Notes: a model not told the origin generated them from the letters alone. A stretch of 33,383 bases of DNA from Lentimonas sp002292345 (GCA_964187655.1 CAXLMP010000054.1:1-33383); one strand, 5' to 3'; positions 1 through 10,385 are shown, counted from the first letter of the stretch. Made by a program: numbers and translations.

Positions 1-52
1 CAACTGCGAAATCCGGATGGTCGGAGTGGGGGCGGCACCTTGTTTTCGACAA

Positions 53-105
53 GAGGGCGGGCGACTCGCCCTCGTTGCGAGATGTGCCGTGGGCGGGTCG
101 CCCAC
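53..105. repeat. Twin-hairpin GC-rich intergenic repeat, copy 1
   Basis: Two adjacent perfect hairpins. The first has arms GAGGGCG (53-59) and CGCCCTC (67-73) around a 7-nt loop; the second has arms GTGGGCG (89-95) and CGCCCAC (99-105) around a 3-nt loop. The element sits 5 nt beyond the yaaA stop codon, so in that transcript it could also act as a 3' stabilising or terminating structure, but no U-tract follows. A related element with the same two-hairpin plan is at 31867-31932, which is why I call it a dispersed repeat and not just a terminator. Confidence 0.7.
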
Positions 106-110
106 GCGCT

Positions 111-887
111 TTACTTTTGTTCCGCACGCAGGAACACGATCGTGTTACCTTCAGATGCTGCTGCGTCGAATTGATAGCCGTTGGTGTTAAACGCCTTCAA
201 GCCTGCGACGGTCTGCACTTTGTTCCGGACGATGTAGTCGGCCATCATGCCGCGGGCTTTTTTCGCGTAAAACGAAATGATTTTGAAGGTACCGTTCTTT
301 GCATCCTTAAAGACGGGAGTGATGAGCTGTCCGTTGAGCTCCTTGAGCTTAACGGACGAGAAGTATTCGTTCGAGGCGAGGTTGACGACCAGGTCGGAAG
401 CAGAGGCCTTAAGGTCTTTGTTCAGGAGTTCGGTGATGGTCGAACCCCAGAATTGGTAGAGATTGTCGCCGCGGGTATTTTCGAACTTCGTACCCATCTC
501 TAGGCGATAGGGCTGCATGCGGTCCAGCGGACGTAGTACGCCGTAGAGTCCGGATAGAATACGAATTTGTTGTTGCGCGGCAGCGAAATCTTCGGCCGAC
601 CAATCGGCAAGTGCCATGCCTTGATAGACGTCGCCGGTAAATGCCAGAATCGCTTGGCGGCTATTTGCTTCGGTGAAGCTCGGCTGGTAGTTCTGATAGC
701 GTGCATGGTTGAGCTCCGCGAGTTTGGGGCTAATGTGCATAAGCGTACCGACCGCTTCAGGGCTGAGGGCTTTCAGCTGATGAATCAATTCGGCAGAATG
801 CGCAGCCAGACGCGGTTGCGTCGCTTTGCTAGTGAGTAGTGGGGCCTGATAGTCGAGAGACTTTGCGGGAGATAGAAGAATCAACAT
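111..887 (-). CDS. yaaA: YaaA family (DUF328/UPF0246) peroxide stress resistance protein
   Basis: A 258-residue protein, the same length as E. coli YaaA. In E. coli this DNA-binding protein limits intracellular free iron during H2O2 stress. The N-terminus reads MLILLSPAKSLDY, the family signature. The middle carries GDVYQGMALADW and RILSGLYGVLRPLD, followed by MQPYRLEMGTKF, all typical of the family. The open frame continues upstream to 1196, but that extension is antisense to lysA and the family start is unmistakable, so I start at 887. No Shine-Dalgarno precedes the ATG. It is divergent from lysA with about 134 nt between the chosen starts. Stress function here is inferred from the family; no OxyR-type site was recognised. 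Confidence 0.93.
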   Translation of the reverse strand: MLILLSPAKSLDYQAPLLTSKATQPRLAAHSAELIHQLKALSPEAVGTLMHISPKLAELNHARYQNYQPSFTEANSRQAILAFTGDVYQGMALADWSAEDFAAAQQQIRILSGLYGVLRPLDRMQPYRLEMGTKFENTRGDNLYQFWGSTITELLNKDLKASASDLVVNLASNEYFSSVKLKELNGQLITPVFKDAKNGTFKIISFYAKKARGMMADYIVRNKVQTVAGLKAFNTNGYQFDAAASEGNTIVFLRAEQK

Positions 888-1021
888 ACTTTCAAACAAA
901 CCTGAACTGTTTCGAGTGCAAGAGGGAAGCGATAAAAGTGACTGGCAAATACGCTTGGCGCCGCATAGGATCGAAGACATCACGCTTGCCAGCGAGCGGG
1001 AACCGTCTTTGCTTCTTCGGC

Positions 1022-2287
<1,266 letters not shown>

Positions 2288-2310
2288 GATCCAGTCTGAG
2301 CTCGTACAAC

Positions 2311-2362
2311 GTGTCGGCAGGGCGGCGCGACACCATTCAGAGTCCAGCAGGGCGCTCTGCCG
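2311..2362. repeat. GC-rich inverted-repeat element downstream of lysA
   Basis: The sequence has alternative foldings. A 10-bp stem with one G-U pair joins CGGCAGGGCG (2315-2324) and CGCTCTGCCG (2353-2362). Alternatively, a 6-bp stem joins GTGTCG (2311-2316) and CGACAC (2328-2333), followed by a short GCAGGGCGCTCTGC near-palindrome (2347-2360). There is no U-tract after it. It may be a lysA terminator-like structure or a REP-like element. I see no second copy of this exact sequence in the window. Confidence 0.5.
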
Positions 2363-2473
2363 CAGGCGTTCAGAATGTTAGTCTGTATCTTTTCTGCATC
2401 CCTTCTTGCATTGCAGGGCACGGCTAGGTTATTGATTCGTGTAGTTTCATTAATTACCTCTACCCCTCAAGTT

Positions 2474-2740
2474 ATGAAAATCGATCATCCTCGAGTACAT
2501 CGTCAGGCGTGCCTCAAAATTGTTTTAGGGCTGTTGTCCGTGTGGTTCACTGTTAGCTTCGGCTGCGGTATCATTTTTCGTGAATGGCTAGATGCCAATG
2601 CGCCACAAGTCGGCAATGCACCGTTCGGGTTCTGGATGGCGCAGCAAGGCGCGATCATCTGTTTCGTCTTATTGTTGTTGGTGTATGCGTTCTTGATGAA
2701 CCGTCTCGACGCCAAGCACGGCTATACTGAACATAAATAA
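2474..2740 (+). CDS. Sodium:solute symporter small subunit (DUF4212)
   Basis: An 88-residue membrane protein with two hydrophobic helices (about 14-36 and 53-76), the architecture of the DUF4212 small subunit found beside VC_2705-type sodium/solute symporters. The segment SFGCGIIFREWLD after helix 1 and the short charged tail after helix 2 match that family. The frame opens at 2375, but the family start is MKIDHPRVHR at 2474, preceded by no clear Shine-Dalgarno. The stop is 14 nt before the large-subunit ATG, so the two are almost certainly co-transcribed and probably form one transporter. The substrate is unknown; acetate or other small carboxylates are transported by related systems. Confidence 0.88.
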   Translation: MKIDHPRVHRQACLKIVLGLLSVWFTVSFGCGIIFREWLDANAPQVGNAPFGFWMAQQGAIICFVLLLLVYAFLMNRLDAKHGYTEHK

Positions 2741-2754
2741 CGCGGATATATACG

Positions 2755-4575
2755 ATGACGCAAGATCACCTAAATTTCATTTTTATCGGTCTCTCTTTTG
2801 CCATTTATATTGGCATCGCGGTTAAATCCCGCGCGGGTTCGACTAAGGAATATTATACGGCTGGCGGTGGCGTGTCACCACTTGCTAATGGTATGGCCAC
2901 TGCGGCGGATTGGATGTCGGCCGCGACGTTTATCTCGATGGCGGGCACGGTCGCTCTGAGCGGCTATGATGCGTCGCGTTTCTTGATGGGCTGGACCGGT
3001 GGTTTCGTCTTGTTGACTATCCTAATGGTTCCCTACCTGCGTAAATTTGGCAAGGCGACCGTGCCTGATTTTATTGGCGACCGCTATTATTCAAAGCTGG
3101 CGCGCGGTGTGGCGGTGATTTGCGCGATCTTTATTTGCATGACTTACATCATGGGCCAAATGCGTGGCGTGGGTGTGGTGTTTTCGCAGCTATTCGGGAT
3201 TGGGATACCAGCCGGTGTGCTGGCTGGCGCGTCGATCGTGTTTTTCTACGCGGGTTTAGGCGGCATGAAGGGCATTACCTATACGCAGGTCGCTCAATAC
3301 TGTGTGATGGCTTTTGCCTATACGATTCCTGCGATCTTTATTGCGATGGCGTTGACGGGGAATGTAATTCCGCAACTTGGGTTGATTGGTAACTATACTG
3401 CCGATGCTGAGGTCATTCCATTTTTTGAGAAGCTGAATAATATCAATCTCGAACTTGGCTTTCAGGAATTCACCGCTGGTAAGCTCTCGAAGATAAACAT
3501 GTTTTGCATCACTGCGGCACTGATGTGTGGCACGGCGGGTTTGCCGCACGTGATCGTACGCTTCTTCACGGTTAAGAATGTCGGCGCGGTGCGTAAGTCG
3601 GCTTGTTGGACGCTGCTGTTTATTGCAGTGATTTATCTCACGGCACCCGCGATTGGTGCGTTCTCTCGCGTCAACCTGATCAACAACCTGCACCAGACCA
3701 GCTATACGGAAGCGCCTGCATGGTTTAAAGATTTCGAGGCAACTGGCCAGATGGCATGGGTCGATAAGAACAACGACGGTGTGATCCAATATTTTGGGCC
3801 GGCAAAATCCGAGATCGGCTCGAACAGTGTTTTTCAAGGTAAGGCGCCAGCGTATCCGGTCTATGACGCGCCAGAGGAGCAGCGTATCGGTTCGCTCGGT
3901 CAACGACTACTGGCTAATAAAGGTGATAACTCCAACCCGAACGAGTTGTGGTTTGGTAATGATATTATGGTGATGGCGAACCCGCACATGGCAGGGTTGC
4001 CGATGTGGGTGATTTCGTTGCTGATGGCAGGCTGTATAGCCGCGGCACTCTCGACTGCGGCAGGCTTGTTGCTAGTGCTTTCGACTTCGATCTCACACGA
4101 CTTGATGAAGAAGATTATCAAGCCAGATCTGAGCGATCGGGAAGAAGTACGCTACGCGCGGTTCGCTTCATTTATTGCACTAGTGGTGGCGGCGTACTTT
4201 GGCATTAATCCGCCGTCAGCATTTATTGCGAAGACCGTGGCATTTGCTTTCGGGCTCGCGGCTTCTTCCTTCTTTCCAACGTTGTTGATTGGGATCTTCT
4301 CAAAGCGCATGAATCGTGAAGGCGCGATTGCTGGAATGCTCTGCGGTATTTCGTTTACGATCGGCTATATTGTTTACTTCCAATTTCTTGATGGTCATGC
4401 AGATCAATATTTCCTCGGCATCTCTCCTGAGGGGATCGGCTTCGTCGGCATGTTGATCAACTTTGGTGTCGCGTTCTTGGTCAGTGCCTTCACTCCGGAA
4501 CCGCCGCAGGAAGTGCAGGACATGGTTGAAAATATTCATATTCCTAGCGGATCAGGCGAGGCGTCACATCACTAG
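2755..4575 (+). CDS. Sodium:solute symporter, large subunit (SSS family, VC_2705/ActP-like)
   Basis: A 606-residue inner-membrane permease with about 13 predicted helices. The early segments STKEYYTAGGGVSPLANGMA and ATAADWMSAATFISM are characteristic of the solute:sodium symporter family, whose core binds Na+ and drives uptake of small organic acids or amino acids. Residues of roughly 310-430 form a long non-membrane insert containing DKNNDGVIQ (from D337), which resembles an EF-hand or dockerin calcium loop. The core resumes at WVISLLMAGCIAAALSTAAG. The protein follows its DUF4212 partner by 14 nt. The closest family I recognise is the VC_2705 subfamily; acetate permease ActP is a related alternative. 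The actual substrate cannot be read from the sequence. Confidence 0.9.
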   Translation: MTQDHLNFIFIGLSFAIYIGIAVKSRAGSTKEYYTAGGGVSPLANGMATAADWMSAATFISMAGTVALSGYDASRFLMGWTGGFVLLTILMVPYLRKFGKATVPDFIGDRYYSKLARGVAVICAIFICMTYIMGQMRGVGVVFSQLFGIGIPAGVLAGASIVFFYAGLGGMKGITYTQVAQYCVMAFAYTIPAIFIAMALTGNVIPQLGLIGNYTADAEVIPFFEKLNNINLELGFQEFTAGKLSKINMFCITAALMCGTAGLPHVIVRFFTVKNVGAVRKSACWTLLFIAVIYLTAPAIGAFSRVNLINNLHQTSYTEAPAWFKDFEATGQMAWVDKNNDGVIQYFGPAKSEIGSNSVFQGKAPAYPVYDAPEEQRIGSLGQRLLANKGDNSNPNELWFGNDIMVMANPHMAGLPMWVISLLMAGCIAAALSTAAGLLLVLSTSISHDLMKKIIKPDLSDREEVRYARFASFIALVVAAYFGINPPSAFIAKTVAFAFGLAASSFFPTLLIGIFSKRMNREGAIAGMLCGISFTIGYIVYFQFLDGHADQYFLGISPEGIGFVGMLINFGVAFLVSAFTPEPPQEVQDMVENIHIPSGSGEASHH

Positions 4576-5047
4576 AGCCCTAAATTAATCGGGCATTTGG
4601 CTACAAGAGTTCTGTCAGTTAACTACTTAGCTAAACCGAGATTGAACTTTAGGTGTTGGTATTCGTAGCCCTAATTGGGAGGCTCTGGCAATGGCCATGA
4701 AGAGTTTCAGAGATTGTTATTCTTAGATCATGAGTGCCTATTGTCGTATGCGGTTGGATTGACGCTCAAAGTGCTGACTCCCTTTTTCTTGATTCCTGCC
4801 CCTAATGTTGCAGGTCAGTCGACGCTTAAGTTTGCCAGTTGCCCTGCGAGATTCTTGAGCTTTGTGATTGGGAATGATAACGACGCGGAGTGGGGTGGCG
4901 CCAATTGTGAGGCGGGGCGAAGCGGGTTTCGAATAGGGAGAGTTGACGATCAGCCTGATTGGCTAATCCTTGTGTGCCTGATGATTCAAGAGTGTATTAC
5001 TGATTAATCCGCGGCGATGTGATGTGCCCCGAGCCACAGCCTCGCAA
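4576..5047. other. Intergenic region without a convincing gene
   Basis: This 472-nt stretch lies between the convergent symporter and methyltransferase genes. A weak inverted repeat (GCCC/GGGC, 4577-4594) follows the symporter stop and might help termination. The open frame from 4675 to 5007 has a protein composition unlike its neighbours, with no domain I recognise and no ribosome binding site. Reading the other strand also gave only broken frames. It may be decayed sequence, but I cannot identify a parent. Confidence 0.5.
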
Positions 5048-5893
5048 TTACTTTGCAGTCCAGTGTGACCATGTCCCGCTTGGGACCGGGAAAGCATTAT
5101 CTTCACCGGTGAGTAGCATTTCGCCGCACTCTGTTTGACCGCCAGGTAACAGTTGCTGTAGTAGATTATCCAATACAATCGGAGTAAAGCCTGGTGTATG
5201 GCTGGTCAAATAGACGAAGCAAGGTCTGTCTGATAAAACGCGTTTGACCAGTTTGAGTGTCTCAAGCAACGCATGTTCGATTTTATAGAGCTCGCCGCCT
5301 TTGCCGCGTCCGAACGAGGGTGGGTCTAGCAGAATGCCGTCGTAGCGGTTGCCACGTTTGATTTCACGGGTGAGGAATTTATTGACGTCGTCCACGATCC
5401 AGCGGATGGGGTGCTCCGCGAGACCGTTGAGCTCGGCATTTTGGCGTGCCCATTGCACCATACCTTTAGAGGCGTCGACGTGGCAGCAGTGCGCGCCGCC
5501 TTTGGCAGCTGCAAGTGTGGCACCGCCGGAGTAGGCGAACAGGTTGAGGAATTTGAGAGGCTCTTTGCGTTTCGGTGCTTCGGCGGCGAGGGTCTTGGTG
5601 ATCCAGTTCCACATGTCGCGCGTTTCCGGGAAGACCCCGAGGTGGCCGAAGTCGGTGGTGGAGAGTTTCAGGGTGACATCGTTGATGGTGGCTTTCCAGG
5701 ATTCTGGGAGTTTGTCACGGCCACGCCACTGCAGGCCGTCTTTTCGGGTGAAAAATGCGTCGGCTGATTTCCAGAGTGTGGGGGTGTTTGGATTCCACAC
5801 AGCTTGAGCACAGGGGCGATCGAGGATGATTTTACCAAAGCGTTCGAGTTTCCGGCCGTGGCCACTGTCTAGAAGTGCGTATTCGTTTTTCAT
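5048..5893 (-). CDS. Class I SAM-dependent methyltransferase, RlmI-like (COG1092 type)
   Basis: A 281-residue Rossmann-fold methyltransferase. NLFAYSGGATLAAA at 117-130 is the SAM-binding loop, with the acidic partner at HVDAS (138-142). DPPSFGRG at 190-197 is the catalytic-type motif of the RlmI/RlmK-like group, which makes m5C or related marks in 23S rRNA. E. coli RlmI is about 396 residues with an N-terminal PUA domain; this protein is shorter and begins LLDSGHGRKLERFG, so it lacks an evident PUA domain and its RNA target is open. The frame extends to 6010, but the ATG at 5893 fits the family. An octamer repeat array begins 9 nt upstream of this start. Confidence 0.8.
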   Translation of the reverse strand: MKNEYALLDSGHGRKLERFGKIILDRPCAQAVWNPNTPTLWKSADAFFTRKDGLQWRGRDKLPESWKATINDVTLKLSTTDFGHLGVFPETRDMWNWITKTLAAEAPKRKEPLKFLNLFAYSGGATLAAAKGGAHCCHVDASKGMVQWARQNAELNGLAEHPIRWIVDDVNKFLTREIKRGNRYDGILLDPPSFGRGKGGELYKIEHALLETLKLVKRVLSDRPCFVYLTSHTPGFTPIVLDNLLQQLLPGGQTECGEMLLTGEDNAFPVPSGTWSHWTAK

Positions 5894-5901
5894 GAAGAAG
5901 A

Positions 5902-5940
5902 GTATGAATGTATAAAAGTGTGAAGGTGTAAAGGTGGGAC
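5902..5940 (+). repeat. Degenerate 8-nt tandem array (GTGTAAAG type)
   Basis: Successive units are GTATGAAT, GTATAAAA, GTGTGAAG, GTGTAAAG and a partial GTGGGAC, in strict 8-nt register. It lies immediately upstream of the methyltransferase start on the opposite strand. A related array in opposite orientation is at 6132-6162. Confidence 0.75.
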
Positions 5941-6065
5941 GAAGCGCGAGTCGCGCGAAGATGGTCAGAGAGGTCTGCCGAGCTGGCCCCGGCTCGTGCG
6001 GGCGTAGCATCGCGAAGACCCAAGGGGTGACTGAACTGGGTGCCCTTTGGGCAAGTGAAGGAACA

Positions 6066-6093
6066 GAGCTGAGGGCTGAGAGCTGGAGATGTC
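6066..6093 (+). repeat. Degenerate 7-nt tandem array (GAGCTGA type)
   Basis: Units GAGCTGA, GGGCTGA, GAGCTGG and the weaker AGATGTC follow each other in 7-nt register within the intergenic region 5894-6218. Only three units are clear, so the array is short, but it has the same design as the other arrays in the window. Confidence 0.55.
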
Positions 6094-6131
6094 AGGTTTA
6101 AGGGCGGGGGGGTGAAAGGTGACTGCTCGAC

Positions 6132-6162
6132 ATTCACACTTTTTACTTTCCCACTTTCATAC
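6132..6162 (-). repeat. Degenerate 8-nt tandem array, inverted relative to 5902-5940
   Basis: Read on the minus strand the units are GTATGAAA, GTGGGAAA, GTAAAAA (one base short) and GTGTGAAT. They match the units at 5902-5940 but in the opposite orientation, so the two arrays bracket about 190 nt as an imperfect inverted repeat upstream of the ACT-domain gene. Confidence 0.72.
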
Positions 6163-6218
6163 TCAAGCGCGAAGGACTTGTGCTTGCGATTCCTCGTTTG
6201 GTGCCTAGCGTTTGAGCG

Positions 6219-6728
6219 ATGGAAACGGTATTAGTTTTGACGATTAGCGGTAAGGACCGCGCGGGATTGGTCGAGCAACTTGCGGAGGTAGTTGCCACAC
6301 ATGGTGGTAACTGGGAGCATTGCCGCATGGCCCATCTAGCGGGTCGCTTCGTCGGCCTTCTGGAAGTGAGTGTCTCTGGAGCTGCGCAGCAGGAACTGGA
6401 GGCTGCCTTGCGCACGATCTCGGATCTGGATGTAATGATTGCGGTGGGTGCGAGTGAGGCTCCGCAGTCGATTCGGTTGTTTGATTTGGAGGTGCTGGGC
6501 AGCGATCATCCTGGCATCGTGCGGGATGTATTTAAAGCCCTCGCAGCGGCGGGTGTGAACGTCGAGGAGCTGAGCACCAAAACTAGCAATGCAGCCGAAT
6601 CAGGAGGATTACTGTTTGAAGCGCGGGCTCGTTTGGCCTGTGGCCCGAGCGCGCAGCGGTCGGAAATCCAACGGAATCTCGAGGCCATTGCGCATGACCT
6701 GATGGTGGAGATTCGACTGCTCGATTAG
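6219..6728 (+). CDS. Double ACT-domain protein, GcvR-like regulator
   Basis: A 169-residue protein made of two ACT domains, about 2-78 and 86-169. The first begins METVLVLTISGKDRAGLVEQLAEV, with the GxDRxGL ligand-loop pattern; the second has LEVLGSDHPGIVRDVFKAL with the same pattern. This is the layout of E. coli GcvR, which antagonises GcvA at the glycine cleavage operon. No DNA-binding or catalytic domain is attached, so it is likely an amino acid-sensing regulatory protein acting through a partner. No gcv gene is in the window, so the GcvR role is inferred only from architecture. The start at 6219 has no Shine-Dalgarno. Confidence 0.75.
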   Translation: METVLVLTISGKDRAGLVEQLAEVVATHGGNWEHCRMAHLAGRFVGLLEVSVSGAAQQELEAALRTISDLDVMIAVGASEAPQSIRLFDLEVLGSDHPGIVRDVFKALAAAGVNVEELSTKTSNAAESGGLLFEARARLACGPSAQRSEIQRNLEAIAHDLMVEIRLLD

Positions 6729-6842
6729 GCGGAACCTGCCAGAGGTGTTTTAGCCAGTTTTGTCTAGCGGAATATGTGCTAGGATTGTGGTGCCTTTTTC
6801 GGGGTCGGGTAAGAATCTTTAATTGGCAGTCGTGAGTTTACG

Positions 6843-7739
<897 letters not shown>

Positions 7740-7917
7740 TTTCAGGACTTGGTGTTTGGTCTGGCAGTAGTTTGCAGACTTTGTGCCCCCTGTAAAGACA
7801 GCGGTGTTTCGACCACTGCTGATAGGCGTGGCTGGAATTTTCGAGTATTGCAAATGCTGGTGGCACTGTCTCGAAGCTCGCCAAATCGGAATTATGCCTT
7901 TTCAGTGCATACATACT

Positions 7918-9420
7918 ATGAATTCCCTTCGTCATTTTCCTTTGGGTGAGCCGTTTCCAGTCAGCCCGCATGCAGTTATCAGTAGTCTTCCGACGATGGA
8001 GGATGTGCGTGGCTATGAAGAGCATGATCCGCGGGTCATGGATGCACTAAAGTCGGGCTATCCGCGCTTCGTGGTGCATGCATTCGTGCAGAAGTTGATC
8101 GAGTTTTACCAGCAGCGCGAGGGCTTAGTGGGGCACGCAGCGGTGTTGGTCGATGGGCGTCGTGCGGCGGATGACTTGTTGGCTGAGTTAGGTGGGCAGG
8201 TTAGCAAGTGGCAAGTCGAAGAGGGGATTTATCTGGTTTGTTGCGATGTGAGTGCGGAGGATTTGGCGAAACGTCTGCGTAAATATGTGCAGCATCTGGG
8301 CTGTGGAATCTATTCGCGTCAGGCGGAGGATTTATTGATCAAGCACGGCCTCCTGGCGCGCGCCTTCGAAGAAGCGCATGTTGCGGGTAATGTGCTGGCG
8401 GATGTTGAGCGGGTACTTGCCGATCAAATCGGCTGTCGTGCTGCGGACGTGCTACTCGCCTCCTCTGGGATGAATGCGTTTTATGCGGGCTTTCGTGCAG
8501 TGCAGGAGTTCCAGCGCACGCGCGGCCGCCGCGCATGGCTTCAACTCGGGTGGCTGTATTTGGATTCTGGTTGCGTGTTGCAAGAGTTCTTGGGTGACGG
8601 AGAGACCTTGGATTATTCCTACGATGTGTTGGATGTGGATGCGATCATTGCAAAGATTCGTTCGTATGGGGAATCGCTGGCTGCGGTGGTGGTGGAGTGC
8701 CCCACGAATCCGCTCATCCGTGTGTGTGAAGTGCATCGTATTGCTGAGGCGGTGCGTGAGCAGGGCGGGGTGATGGTGATCGATCCGACGATTGCTTCGG
8801 TATTGAATGTGGATGTCTTGCCGTGCGCGGATCTGTTGGTGACGAGTTTGACGAAGTATGCCTCGATTGAAGGAGATATTATGATTGGTGCGCTGGCGGT
8901 GAATCCGGATTCGCCATACTACGCGGACTTGATTGGCCGGACTTCGCGCTATCATGTGCCACCGTATGTGCGCGACTTGCAGCGACTAGCGCATGAATTG
9001 CAGGATGCCCCAGCCGTGGTCGCGCAGATGAATACCAACGCCGCGCGACTGTGTACGTTCTTAACGGGGCATCCTGCGGTTAAGCAGGTTTATTGTGCGG
9101 GCTGTTCGGATCATGTGGAGGAAGTTTCCAAGGGTGATGTATCGGTGGGCTCTGTCATCTCGATCGAGTTGTCTGGCGACATGGAGAAATTCTACGATAC
9201 GATCCGTGTGATAAAGGGGCCGAGCTTTGGCGTGCGATTTACGCTGCTCTGCCCGTTTATGTATCTCGCACACTACGATTTAGTCACGACTGCACCGGGG
9301 CGTGCTTTCCTCGCCAGCGTCGGCTTAGATCCTGAGTTAATTCGTATTTCGATCGGCGCGGAGGATTATGCGTCGATTGAAGCGGTCTTTGCTGAGGCGC
9401 TAGATTTCTGCCTCCTGTAG
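7918..9420 (+). CDS. Cystathionine gamma-synthase-like PLP enzyme with long N-terminal extension
   Basis: A 500-residue fold-type I PLP protein of the Cys/Met metabolism family. The PLP lysine is K313 in TSLTKYASIEGD. ASSGMNAF (181-188) is the phosphate-binding loop; canonical enzymes read SSGMxA. The aspartate that contacts the PLP nitrogen is D289 in VIDPT, where most relatives have DNT. About 130 residues precede the usual start of the fold, beginning SLPTMEDVRGYEEHDPRV with GYPRFVVH at 47-54. That block recalls the extension of fungal cystathionine gamma-synthases. It could make cystathionine or homocysteine from an activated homoserine, but substrate is not readable. The start at 7918 was chosen by similarity; an ATG at 7894 is also in frame. 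Confidence 0.75.
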   Translation: MNSLRHFPLGEPFPVSPHAVISSLPTMEDVRGYEEHDPRVMDALKSGYPRFVVHAFVQKLIEFYQQREGLVGHAAVLVDGRRAADDLLAELGGQVSKWQVEEGIYLVCCDVSAEDLAKRLRKYVQHLGCGIYSRQAEDLLIKHGLLARAFEEAHVAGNVLADVERVLADQIGCRAADVLLASSGMNAFYAGFRAVQEFQRTRGRRAWLQLGWLYLDSGCVLQEFLGDGETLDYSYDVLDVDAIIAKIRSYGESLAAVVVECPTNPLIRVCEVHRIAEAVREQGGVMVIDPTIASVLNVDVLPCADLLVTSLTKYASIEGDIMIGALAVNPDSPYYADLIGRTSRYHVPPYVRDLQRLAHELQDAPAVVAQMNTNAARLCTFLTGHPAVKQVYCAGCSDHVEEVSKGDVSVGSVISIELSGDMEKFYDTIRVIKGPSFGVRFTLLCPFMYLAHYDLVTTAPGRAFLASVGLDPELIRISIGAEDYASIEAVFAEALDFCLL

Positions 9421-9444
9421 TTTTTCTCTCAATATTATTTTAGT

Positions 9445-9900
9445 ATGGTTCCTATCTCTGTTATACGCCATCCGAAAGAACGGCGTAGCAAGTGTAGTCT
9501 GACACCACTCGAAGGGCGCGCGGATATTGACTTCTTTCGCGCTCGTTCAAATTGGAGTTTCGATATGACTGGCTTTACGGTGCTGGCCTTGGGTGCGCCG
9601 GAGTTGTCGCCCGAGGATGCTGGGCGTCCGCTATTGTTGCTCGATAGTACATGGCGCTTGTTGCCGCAGATTGAGGCCTGCTTGCATGGGCAAGGGGTGC
9701 GGCGCACGCTACCTGCTGTGCCGACTGCTTATCCGCGTATTAGTAAAATCGCGAACGACCCGATGGGTGGTCTGGCTTCGGTCGAAGCCTTGTTTCTTGC
9801 GAAGCTACTGTTAGGTGAACGGGATGATGCGTTATTGGCCGACTATTATTGGCGCGATGTGTTTTTAGAAAGCCTGCAGCGGGCCGATTTATTGGTGTAG
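9445..9900 (+). CDS. Tsr3-like (DUF367) SPOUT-type aminocarboxypropyltransferase homologue
   Basis: A 151-residue protein resembling Tsr3, the enzyme that transfers the 3-amino-3-carboxypropyl group of SAM to helix 31 of archaeal and eukaryotic small-subunit rRNA. Matching elements in order are RHPKERRSKCSLTPLEGR (8-25), LSPED (54-58), the LDSTW segment (66-70) equivalent to DCSW, LPAVPTAYPR (89-98), SVEALFLAKLLLG (112-124), and the closing YYWRDVFLE (134-142). The protein is near the family's core length. It lies 622 nt upstream of the 16S gene on the same strand. I infer an RNA-modifying role; the exact substrate is uncertain, and a DTW-type tRNA enzyme is the main alternative. Confidence 0.6.
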   Translation: MVPISVIRHPKERRSKCSLTPLEGRADIDFFRARSNWSFDMTGFTVLALGAPELSPEDAGRPLLLLDSTWRLLPQIEACLHGQGVRRTLPAVPTAYPRISKIANDPMGGLASVEALFLAKLLLGERDDALLADYYWRDVFLESLQRADLLV

Positions 9901-9994
9901 CGGTATGTGTTCTGGCGTTTTCGCGGTGGGATTACACTCTGTTCGCGGTGCTAATGGGGTGTGGTGATGGATTTACCGAATTGTAAGTGCCTAG

Positions 9995-10022
9995 TTGTTA
10001 GTATGTTGCGGGCGCGTAAAAT
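9995..10022 (+). promoter_or_regulatory. Candidate rRNA operon promoter
   Basis: TTGTTA (9995-10000) and TAAAAT (10017-10022) are separated by 16 nt and match the sigma70 consensus at 4/6 and 5/6 positions. The placement leaves a leader of about 490 nt that contains the boxB/boxA-like sites. Other weaker pairs exist closer to 16S, so this is only the best-scoring by eye. Confidence 0.4.
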
Positions 10023-10328
10023 AAAAGTGTCATTTTAGTGAAAAAAGAGCTTGGCAATCGGTGTGTGGCCACGCAGTTTCTTCCGCCTTCTCTAGGGATG
10101 TGGCGCAAGTTCATTTCTTCGGAAGCTGTTCTTTATTAACGATTTAAGTGTTAATTTGAAAATAATTACACTTTTTGAAATAAAAGACTTGATGGAGTGA
10201 ATGTTTACTGCATTTTCCGTCATCCACTCAAGCGGGGCAGCGATGCCGATCTTGAGCGTTCTTTAGTCAGTCGAAAGTAGTGCTTAATAAGTTTTTTAAT
10301 AAAAACGAAAAAAGTAATTGACGCGCGG

Positions 10329-10385
10329 AAGTGGTTCGCCACTTTGGCCGACTTTCCTCTGCATGAGGAGCAAAGTTCTTTGAAA
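10329..10385 (+). promoter_or_regulatory. boxB/boxA-like rRNA antitermination (nut-type) site
   Basis: A 6-bp hairpin AAGTGG-TTCG-CCACTT (10329-10344) is followed about 30 nt later by GTTCTTTGAAA (10375-10385), which resembles the rRNA boxA bound by NusB-S10 in E. coli and Bacillus. The order, hairpin then boxA, is the same as in E. coli rrn leaders. A second boxA-like copy, GTTCTTTGACA, is just upstream of 23S. Confidence 0.55.

Noticed and set aside
4675..5007. Open frame of 110 codons between the symporter and the methyltransferase
   Set aside because: No domain, odd composition, no ribosome binding site, and no supporting context; the other strand is also not coding. Treated as intergenic.
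7740..7917. SAM or other riboswitch upstream of the cystathionine gamma-synthase-like gene
   Set aside because: I looked for the conserved S-box core words and found none; no other known riboswitch signature was recognised.
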